Assembly (NCBI GenBank): GCA_017511325.1
Contig: JAFWKS010000292.1
Location: 1 to 8,849, forward strand
Reading direction: 5' to 3'
DNA length: 8,849 nucleotides
Origin: Erysipelotrichaceae bacterium
GTDB lineage: Bacteria; Bacillota_I; Bacilli_A; Erysipelotrichales; Erysipelotrichaceae
Part shown: in pieces, positions 1 to 3,663 of the stretch
How positions within the stretch are numbered: the first letter of the stretch is position 1
How the letters are laid out: each line of letters begins with the position of its first letter
Notes under the pieces: model-generated
The model's database searches: none
Told to the model about the DNA's origin: nothing
What the model saw: only the letters and a program-made list of their open reading frames with translations
Made by a program: the position numbers and the translations under genes

Positions 1-396
1 CCGAAATATGTCGAGGATCCGGAAAACTTCCTTGCCAACAACTTCAGGGCAAGGTGCTCATATATCAGGTTCCTGACGACAGTGGATTATTCAAACAAGA
101 CCATCAAAAAGGTCATCAACAAGCTGCTTCCGAAAGAGGAAAAGCTGCCGGAGGCTCTGGCAGGCCAGACCCCGGTCGACGACAATGAGGTCGTTGCGCC
201 AAAGACATCGTCAAAGTCCGAGGATAAGAGCCTCAGTTTCAAGGACATCCTGAAGGAAGCCAAAGCTTTATGGGGGCTGCTTGAGATCTATGAAGAGATC
301 ATCACGGATAAGAACGAGGCCTTCAGATGCTCCGCCTGCAAGGAAGAAGTCGGTTCGCTCATTGATTTCTATGAAGCGAAGAAGGAGGAAGACTAA
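1..396 (+). CDS. Hypothetical protein, N-terminus outside window (partial)
   Basis: The reading frame is open from base 1 to a TAA at 394-396, giving 131 visible residues of a gene that begins upstream. A GTG at 82 is a possible internal start, but it has no Shine-Dalgarno site and the frame is open before it, so I read this as a 3' fragment. The visible part starts with a basic, helix-prone stretch (NNFRARCSYIRFL, then NKTIKKVINKLLP). It continues through a polar Pro/Ser/Lys linker into a second helical part ending with a Cys-x-x-Cys pair (FRCSACKEE) about 20 residues before the end. One CxxC pair alone does not establish a metal site. The next gene starts directly after the stop, and its ribosome site lies inside the last codons here, so the two are translationally linked. 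I do not recognise the family. Confidence 0.75.
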   Translation, partial: PKYVEDPENFLANNFRARCSYIRFLTTVDYSNKTIKKVINKLLPKEEKLPEALAGQTPVDDNEVVAPKTSSKSEDKSLSFKDILKEAKALWGLLEIYEEIITDKNEAFRCSACKEEVGSLIDFYEAKKEED

Positions 397-756
397 GTGC
401 AGATTACAAAAAGAGATCTAAAACAAAACAGGGAAATGTACGCTTCCGATGAAAAATACAAAAAGCGCGTTTCCAATATGTATCACAGGTACTATAGAGT
501 TCCTGACCCTACCCTTCTGCTCGATGTGAAGGGCGTGGGAACGGTGACGATGAACGGTTTCCGCAAGGAAAAGAAAAGAACGTTCCAGTTTGTTCTGGAG
601 GACGGAAGATCAGGCGATGTCTTCTACAACAAGGGCCAGTTCATCGCCAAGATCGGCGGCAAAAATGTCGCTACAGAGGAAGATTTCAAACTTATTAAGG
701 ACCTGGTCATTATGGGGTATTTCGGTACTCAGGCCAGACTATTCAAGGAGGATTAA
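397..756 (+). CDS. Hypothetical small protein, 119 aa
   Basis: This GTG-start gene begins immediately after the upstream TAA (TAAGTG). GGAGG at 384-388 lies 8 nt before the GTG, which fixes the start. The N-terminal ~35 residues are highly charged and helical (KRDLKQNREMYASDEKYKKR, then a Tyr/Arg-rich YHRYYRVPDP). Residues ~40-90 alternate in a way that suggests a small beta-rich fold (LLLDVKGVGTVTMNG, RTFQFVLEDGRSGDVFYN, QFIAKIGG). The C-terminus is helical. There is no signal peptide, membrane segment or recognisable catalytic motif. It is co-directional with its neighbours and 4 nt from the next gene, so it is probably part of an operon that starts upstream of the window. Function unknown. 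Confidence 0.8.
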   Translation: MQITKRDLKQNREMYASDEKYKKRVSNMYHRYYRVPDPTLLLDVKGVGTVTMNGFRKEKKRTFQFVLEDGRSGDVFYNKGQFIAKIGGKNVATEEDFKLIKDLVIMGYFGTQARLFKED

Positions 757-760
757 AAGT

Positions 761-1024
761 ATGAATATAAAACAGTTAAAATCCAAGGTCGAGGGCTTGG
801 AAAAAAGTAAAGTTTCCCTTGAGGAGAAACGAGATGCAGCACTTAAGGTGCTGGATGACAAGCGTGCGCAGGTCAAAGCTGACTGGGATGAAAAGATCTC
901 AGAGATCCAGGGCCAGATCGAACAGTATTCCAAAGCCCTGAAGGAACAGGAAAAGCTTGAAGCCATGCTGAAGCAGGCACAGGCATCTGCGGATGCCCTG
1001 GGCAAGAAAACAGAGGGACAGTAA
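761..1024 (+). CDS. Small coiled-coil protein, 87 aa
   Basis: I start this at ATG 761, where AAGGAGG at 745-751 sits 9 nt upstream. The frame stays open back to 590, but that stretch overlaps the preceding gene and has no ribosome site. Nearly the whole protein is heptad-like and rich in Lys, Glu, Ala and Leu: residues 3-40 (IKQLKSKVEGLEKSKVSLEE) and 43-78 (EKISEIQGQIEQYSKALKEQ). That indicates one long coiled coil, or two packed helices. There are no Cys residues, membrane segments or enzymatic motifs. It is the last gene of the leftmost operon and is followed by a hairpin terminator. A structural or oligomerisation role is the most that can be inferred. Confidence 0.8.
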   Translation: MNIKQLKSKVEGLEKSKVSLEEKRDAALKVLDDKRAQVKADWDEKISEIQGQIEQYSKALKEQEKLEAMLKQAQASADALGKKTEGQ

Positions 1025-1046
1025 ATCACATTCAGTAGCTATTTAT

Positions 1047-1076
1047 TAAACCGGGCGAACCCCGGTTTATGTCTTT
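1047..1076 (+). terminator. Hairpin terminator after the 87-aa gene
   Basis: TAAACCGGG (1047-1055) and CCCGGTTTA (1061-1069) form a perfect 9-bp stem around a 5-nt loop. The tail, TGTCTTTATAT, is only moderately U-rich. The position, 23 nt after a stop codon and before an independent promoter, supports an intrinsic terminator for the leftmost operon. Confidence 0.7.
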
Positions 1077-1080
1077 ATAT

Positions 1081-1125
1081 CATGGAAATTTTTACTTGCC
1101 ATTTGTATATCGTTATGATATTTTA
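1081..1125 (+). repeat. Promoter-containing 45-bp direct repeat, copy 1
   Basis: Bases 1081-1125 match 1776-1820 at 34 of 45 positions without gaps. The first ~20 bases resemble the last codons of the first JAMM-like gene (ATGGAA..TTTACTTG, encoding ME-x-FT). The last 13 bases, TTATGATATTTTA, are identical in both copies and hold the -10 region. Six of the 11 mismatches are consecutive (1103-1108) and fall exactly where copy 2 has the ATGGTGCCAT operator core. Confidence 0.8.
1096..1124 (+). promoter_or_regulatory. Promoter of first JAMM-like gene
   Basis: The -35 TTGCCA (1096-1101) is followed by a 17-nt spacer and the -10 TATTTT (1119-1124), preceded by an extended-10 TGA. An alternative reading is TTTACT (1091-1096), 17 nt, TATGAT (1114-1119). 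I prefer the first because the promoter of the second paralogue has exactly the same register. The spacer lacks the ATGGTGCCAT operator found in the paralogous promoter. Confidence 0.6.
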
Positions 1126-1152
1126 AAGATGTAAATTTTAAAAGAGGTGTAA

Positions 1153-1794
1153 ATGGAAAACATAGAAAATATAGCAAAAGCCCAAAAAGATAAATATTTC
1201 TATAAAGACTTGGAATATACGCTTAATTATCTCAAAATGATCGAAAAGGAAATTCTCGAAACATATAGACTACTGGGTAAAAATAATTTCACCGACGACG
1301 AAATAAATACTCTCACAAATAAAGTCACCGTCCCGGAAAAAAATATGAAACTGATGGAAGCGCAATATGATCCGGCCAACATGAGCAATCACAGTTCATG
1401 TGGATGTCTTGACTTCGATGTAAGGGATTATTGTCAGGATATGGTTGGAATCGATTATGAAATATTCAAATTATTCGCATTTGACGAAAACAAGAACTAT
1501 CTCGGATGTTTACAGGGAACATGCAACGAGATGTATATAAGCAATGAGGTATTCAATAATATAAAAGCCGATTTATATGATAGATATCCTGAGTGCAGAT
1601 ACGTGATTTCTGTACATAATCATACTCATTGCATTTGTGCAAATACCGATAAAGATGATGACGAAACTATAAAAAAGCTAAGCAATGAGCTGTCTGAAAA
1701 AGGGATGGTCCTGGCGAACGATTATATTCTGACCGATTATGACTGTTTCTCCAGATTAAGCAAAGATAATAACTACATGGAAAAATTTACTTGA
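1153..1794 (+). CDS. RadC-like JAMM/MPN+ domain protein, 213 aa (paralogue 1)
   Basis: Start ATG 1153 follows GAGG at 1144-1147, 5 nt upstream. Residues 1-75 are helical and charged, including RLLGKNNFTDDEI, which is conserved in the neighbouring paralogue. Residues ~100-205 match the RadC/JAB layout. A strand carries Glu103 (YEIFKLFAFDENKNYLG), then comes a region like RadC's helix before the active site (VFNNIKADLYDRYPECRYVI). This is followed by His155-Asn-His157, seven residues, Thr165-x-x-Asp168, and a tail (VLANDYILTDYDCFSRL) resembling RadC's LDHxI..SF end. JAMM proteins use Glu, two His and Asp around zinc for isopeptide or peptide hydrolysis; here Thr replaces the usual Ser. There is no helix-hairpin-helix domain as in full RadC. 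Cys is frequent (CGC at 83-85 and others). The gene is A+T-rich with codon use unlike 1-1024, suggesting separate acquisition. The assignment comes from motif reading; activity is inferred. Confidence 0.7.
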   Translation: MENIENIAKAQKDKYFYKDLEYTLNYLKMIEKEILETYRLLGKNNFTDDEINTLTNKVTVPEKNMKLMEAQYDPANMSNHSSCGCLDFDVRDYCQDMVGIDYEIFKLFAFDENKNYLGCLQGTCNEMYISNEVFNNIKADLYDRYPECRYVISVHNHTHCICANTDKDDDETIKKLSNELSEKGMVLANDYILTDYDCFSRLSKDNNYMEKFT

Positions 1795-1819
1795 CATGGT
1801 GCCATATTTATGATATTTT
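1791..1819 (+). promoter_or_regulatory. Promoter of second JAMM-like gene
   Basis: A consensus -35 TTGACA (1791-1796), 17-nt spacer and -10 TATTTT (1814-1819) with an extended-10 TGA. The -35 overlaps the TGA stop (1792-1794) of the preceding gene. The operator-like ATGGTGCCAT starts at the last base of the -35, so a bound repressor would block polymerase. Confidence 0.7.
1796..1805. promoter_or_regulatory. Operator-like site ATGGTGCCAT (site 1)
   Basis: An inverted ATGG-N2-CCAT in the -35/-10 spacer of the second JAMM-like gene. The same 10-mer or its complement occurs at 3565-3574, 3601-3610 and 5904-5913. About 0.02 copies of a given 10-mer would be expected by chance in a window this size, counting both strands. 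Confidence 0.65.
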
Positions 1820-1824
1820 ATAGT

Positions 1825-1921
1825 CGAAAAAGGTTCATTGAAATCTGAATACCCTCCCTAATAAGTCTGAATGCGGGGAACGGAGAAAGACCTAAATAGA
1901 TATTAAAAGGAGGTTAATTAA
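1825..1921 (+). promoter_or_regulatory. 5' leader of second JAMM-like gene with possible RBS-masking pairing
   Basis: Roughly 95 nt separate the predicted transcription start from ATG 1922. CCCTCCC at 1852-1858 can pair with GGAGG of the ribosome site (1909-1913), or alternatively with GGGG (1875-1878) or CGGAG (1881-1885) within the leader. TCTGAAT occurs twice (1844-1850, 1866-1872). I cannot match it to a known riboswitch class. Confidence 0.3.
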
Positions 1922-2656
1922 ATGACGAAAGACGAACTGAAAATAAAAGCCGAGACTCTAAAAAATAAGTATCTTGAAAAAACATTGAAAGACGCAACAT
2001 CAAAAGTAATCAAAATGAAAGCAGCTCTTTTACAATCAGAACGATTAATTGGAAAAAACCATTATACCGATCAGGAAATTCAGGATATTGCTAGTAAAGA
2101 AATCCTTACCGATACTGAGATTAAAACGTTTGAATCCAATTACGATATCAATATGTTCTCATTCCATAACACTAACATCAATGGAGTTAATTTGCTGGAC
2201 ATATGTGGGGACATGAGAAGTTTCGATCAGGAAGAAGTCAGATATCTCGCCTTCTCTGCAGATAATAGTTATCTTGGAATGGTAAAGTCAGATAACAATA
2301 CAACAAACTCTGTTTCCGGAACACAGACATCGTCTACATTAAAAAAACTTATATGTCAATTTCCCGAATGCAAAAAAGTTATACAGATTCATAACCATGA
2401 TCATTGTGCCGCAGCGTTCCCAAGTGAACTTGACGGAAGGACGGCGTGGAATGTTAAAAAATGTTTGAATGTACTTGGAATTGAGCTGGCTGATGATTGT
2501 ATCATTTCGGAATTAGATTTCTACTCAAGAAAACAGGACGAAACTCAAAGAAACGAAAATAAGGATAAGATATTCGTTCATGCTCCTTTATCTAAAGAAT
2601 TGCTGGAAAAAATAAAGTTTGAAAATAAATACATTGCCAAAACAATAAAAGACTAG
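1922..2656 (+). CDS. RadC-like JAMM/MPN+ domain protein, 244 aa (paralogue 2)
   Basis: Start ATG 1922 has AAGGAGG at 1907-1913, 8 nt upstream. It parallels the preceding gene along its length: a charged helical N-terminus with RLIGKNHYTDQEI at 41-53, a strand with Glu104 (EEVRYLAFSADNSYLG), and FPECKKVIQIHNHDHC with His157-Asn-His159. After eight residues comes Ser168-x-x-Asp171, then LGIELADDCIISELDFYSR. The Glu / His-x-His / Ser-x-x-Asp set of a JAMM metal site is therefore complete, with one more residue between the His pair and Ser than in paralogue 1. The last ~40 residues, a Lys-rich helix, are extra compared with paralogue 1. The gene is A+T-rich. Its promoter carries the operator shared with the exonuclease-SLOG operon, so the two are probably co-regulated. 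Predicted isopeptidase or metalloprotease; substrate unknown. Confidence 0.7.
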   Translation: MTKDELKIKAETLKNKYLEKTLKDATSKVIKMKAALLQSERLIGKNHYTDQEIQDIASKEILTDTEIKTFESNYDINMFSFHNTNINGVNLLDICGDMRSFDQEEVRYLAFSADNSYLGMVKSDNNTTNSVSGTQTSSTLKKLICQFPECKKVIQIHNHDHCAAAFPSELDGRTAWNVKKCLNVLGIELADDCIISELDFYSRKQDETQRNENKDKIFVHAPLSKELLEKIKFENKYIAKTIKD

Positions 2657-2678
2657 GAGAAATTCCTAGTCTTTTATT
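2644..2678. terminator. Bidirectional terminator, 15-bp stem
   Basis: Bases 2644-2658 and 2664-2678 are perfect inverted repeats around a GAAAT loop, with T-rich flanks on both strands. The hairpin contains the stop codons of the two convergent genes (TAG at 2654-2656 plus, and at 2666-2668 minus). Both genes therefore end with the residues K-I-K-D or T-I-K-D encoded by the two arms. Confidence 0.9.
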
Positions 2679-2842
2679 TTTGCCTCTATGCTGTCTGCTT
2701 CAGCATCTTTTTCAGATGCTGCTTCAAACAGGGCATCTACCCTGTCAGGATCGATGCCGGACTTTGACAGTGTATCTGCCAAAATCCTTAGAGCTTCGGC
2801 GTTAGCTCTGAGAGCCTCCGCCATTATTTTCAAGTTTTCCAT
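2666..2842 (-). CDS. Small Ala-rich helical protein, 58 aa
   Basis: Read on the minus strand, ATG at 2842 follows AGGAGG (2848-2853) by 5 nt and ends at TAG 2666-2668. The sequence begins MENLKIMAEALRANAEALRI and ends with an acidic helix (AASEKDAEADSIEAK). It is almost entirely predicted helix with an internal AEALR-x-x-A repeat. GIDPDRVDALFEA in the middle looks like a helix-turn-helix hinge but is not a recognisable DNA-binding motif. The strong ribosome site, the shared terminator and natural codon use all favour a real gene. A longer plus-strand frame over the same DNA is a low-complexity shadow. It probably lies at the end of a minus-strand transcript from the promoter at 3552-3581. Function unknown; a small partner or regulatory protein is possible. 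Confidence 0.75.
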   Translation of the reverse strand: MENLKIMAEALRANAEALRILADTLSKSGIDPDRVDALFEAASEKDAEADSIEAKIKD

Positions 2843-3139
2843 GTTGTCCTCCTGTGTTTATTTACAGTCTTCACTGACTCTCCCGATCATTTCCATGGCA
2901 ACGAACGTGTCACACTCGAAGGTGCTCGAAAGGAGGCATCATGGCTCCCCCTTGTGCTCCCCGTGCAATTGTTACACAAAAGGGAGAAACCAGTGTTTTG
3001 TAACGCAGTACGAGCTGATATGCTCCACCTCTGCGTTAGAGATTTCTCTCCAATGTTTAAGGAATGATAAATACGATTCAAGAGGTCTAAGAGACTTTCT
3101 CCTGTATCCTTTATCCTTTTTTGAGAGATTTTACAGCCT
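2843..3139 (-). other. Intergenic stretch with structured-RNA character
   Basis: No convincing gene is seen in these ~300 bases. All three minus-strand frames are broken into short pieces. The stretch contains pairing segments. TAACGCAG (3001-3008) pairs with CTGCGTTA (3031-3038) and encloses GAGC/GCTC (3012-3015/3022-3025), forming a 38-nt extended hairpin. GTTACACAAAA (2971-2981) can pair with TTTTGTAAC (2996-3004), which would compete with that hairpin. The stretch runs between the two copies of a covarying repeat. Candidates are a non-coding RNA, a long leader for the 58-aa gene, or a decayed gene. Confidence 0.4.
2861..2884. repeat. 24-bp covarying repeat, copy 1
   Basis: Differs from 3130-3153 at only two of 24 positions, T2868/C3137 and A2877/G3146. 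These two positions pair with each other in the small hairpin AGTC-(6 nt)-GACT here and AGCC-(6 nt)-GGCT in the other copy, so the change is compensatory. Confidence 0.8.
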
Positions 3140-3153
3140 TCACTGGCTCTCCC
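3130..3153. repeat. 24-bp covarying repeat, copy 2
   Basis: Partner of 2861-2884. On the minus strand its hairpin (GAGAGCC...GGCT) can extend through a TCTCTC downstream (3120-3126 region), which copy 1 lacks. It abuts the 20-bp palindrome at 3153-3172. Confidence 0.8.
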
Positions 3154-3286
3154 ATATACACTTGTGTATATGCGTCTTTCCTGCTTGCGCAGAGGAATTC
3201 AAACCCCCGGTACTATGTACCGGTTTTTTTGCTTGCATTTCTGCAAGCTGTTCAAGCAAAAGCCTGAACTGATTTGTTTGTTTCAT
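3140..3286 (-). CDS. Possible 48-aa protein (doubtful or decayed ORF)
   Basis: ATG at 3286 on the minus strand has GGGAGG about 8 nt upstream, and the first 20 residues (MKQTNQFRLLLEQLAEMQAK) look like a genuine helix. After that the DNA is taken up by strong hairpins, and the sequence becomes unprotein-like (KCIWESQ at the end, inside the 24-bp repeat). A one-base shift in the G run near 3204-3208 would join the N-terminal part to a more natural-looking frame ending VKAVKSLKKG near 3110. It may therefore be a frameshifted gene, or a short leader ORF ahead of the 58-aa gene. Its promoter is probably the one at 3552-3581. Confidence 0.35.
   Translation of the reverse strand: MKQTNQFRLLLEQLAEMQAKKPVHSTGGLNSSAQAGKTHIHKCIWESQ
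3153..3172. repeat. 20-bp palindrome
   Basis: CATATACAC and GTGTATATG flank a 2-nt centre (TT), giving a 9-bp perfect inverted repeat. It could be a dimeric-protein binding site or an RNA hairpin. It directly adjoins copy 2 of the 24-bp repeat. Confidence 0.75.
3207..3230 (+). terminator. Terminator-like hairpin on plus strand
   Basis: CCGGTAC (3207-3213) and GTACCGG (3217-3223) form a 7-bp stem, followed directly by seven T residues (3224-3230). This is the form of an intrinsic terminator for plus-strand transcription, yet no plus-strand gene precedes it closely. The 3-nt loop is tight. Confidence 0.5.
3231..3248. repeat. Perfect 7-bp hairpin with GAAA loop (minus strand)
   Basis: GCTTGCA (3231-3237) and TGCAAGC (3242-3248) are perfect inverted repeats. 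Read on the minus strand, the loop is GAAA, a stable GNRA tetraloop, which hints that the minus-strand RNA is the folded one. It lies 1 nt after the T-run of the preceding hairpin. Confidence 0.6.
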
Positions 3287-3551
3287 GATCTTTTCCTCCC
3301 CGTAAAAAGTGAAAAGAATGAAAACAAACAAATCTTTAAAAAATTATGTTTTATTTCTCATGCTTACATCCAAAAGCACATTCTTAACGCACAGGATTTA
3401 CGCGTTAAAAAAAATATCCTGTTCGTTTTGAGGAATATAGCTAAAAAAGCTTTTTCTTTTCAGGAATTAACTGATCGGCCAAATTACTTTGGCGGAACGC
3501 ATAAAAGCGCCCAAAACAGTTTTTTAACGAACAAGATATTTAAGTACAGTT
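3287..3551. other. A+T-rich non-coding stretch, probable minus-strand leader
   Basis: No credible gene is seen here on either strand. It lies between the minus-strand promoter (-10 at 3552-3557) and the possible start at 3286, so it would form a ~260-nt leader. TTAACGC (3384-3390) pairs with GCGTTAA (3402-3408). The loop of that stem contains CAGGAT (3392-3397), complementary to ATCCTG (3416-3421), which is pseudoknot geometry. TGTTCGTT (3420-3427) is complementary to AACGAACA (3526-3533). CCAAA/TTTGG pairs occur around 3479-3492. Confidence 0.4.
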
Positions 3552-3581
3552 ATTATATCACACAATGGCACCATGCGTTAA
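3552..3581 (-). promoter_or_regulatory. Minus-strand promoter, divergent from the exonuclease-SLOG operon
   Basis: On the minus strand, TTAACG (3576-3581) is followed by an 18-nt spacer and TGATATAAT (3552-3560), a perfect extended -10. The spacer holds the operator-like site 3565-3574. It would drive the transcript toward the 48-aa ORF and the 58-aa gene. Confidence 0.6.
3565..3574. promoter_or_regulatory. Operator-like site ATGGCACCAT (site 2)
   Basis: Lies in the spacer of the minus-strand promoter. With the preceding ACA it forms a 13-bp sequence (3562-3574) repeated exactly at 3598-3610, 36 bp away, so one regulator could cover both divergent promoters. Confidence 0.65.
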
Positions 3582-3594
3582 TGGAAAATAACAC

Positions 3595-3624
3595 TTGACA
3601 ATGGCACCATAGGTATGCTAGTAT
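3595..3624 (+). promoter_or_regulatory. Promoter of the exonuclease-SLOG operon
   Basis: Consensus -35 TTGACA (3595-3600), an 18-nt spacer and TGCTAGTAT (3616-3624), an extended -10 with hexamer TAGTAT. The operator-like site begins immediately after the -35. No other good promoter is seen before 6400, so this one probably drives all five genes to the terminator at 6440-6472. Confidence 0.65.
3601..3610. promoter_or_regulatory. Operator-like site ATGGCACCAT (site 3)
   Basis: Immediately downstream of the -35 of the operon promoter, in the same relation to the -35 as site 1 within one base. Binding here should repress the operon, which encodes an XRE protein and so suggests autoregulation. 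Confidence 0.7.
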
Positions 3625-3663
3625 AAAGACAGTAATTTAATTTAAAAGGAGCAAGAGCGATAT

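Larger units (their letters stand above)
1776..1820 (+). repeat. Promoter-containing 45-bp direct repeat, copy 2
   Basis: This partner of 1081-1125 covers the last codons of paralogue 1, its stop codon and the promoter of paralogue 2. The repeat suggests that a gene-plus-promoter unit was duplicated in tandem. The difference inside the spacer is the presence here of the ATGGTGCCAT operator. Confidence 0.8.

Noticed and set aside
1871..1892. Leader segment vaguely resembling part of the c-di-AMP (ydaO) riboswitch
   Set aside because: Only a short G-rich string is similar; the surrounding conserved elements are absent and the leader is too short.
2887..3081. 64-codon minus-strand frame starting at TTG
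   Set aside because: Poor start, no ribosome site at usable distance and unnatural composition; it lies in the hairpin-rich block.
2861..3153. CRISPR-like or transposon-end reading of the 24-bp repeat
   Set aside because: Only two copies, 269 bp apart and in the same orientation, with no transposase, target duplication or spacer pattern.
3190..3208. tRNA T-arm-like sequence on the minus strand (GGGGGTTTGAATTCCTC)
   Set aside because: The loop reads TTTGAAT rather than TTCRANN, the stem needs wobble pairs, and no acceptor, D or anticodon arms can be placed. Not a tRNA, and not enough to call an attachment site.
2688..3272. 194-codon plus-strand open frame
   Set aside because: It runs antisense over the better-supported 58-aa gene, is low-complexity Ser/Ala then Cys-rich, has no ribosome site, and crosses the hairpins of the structured block.
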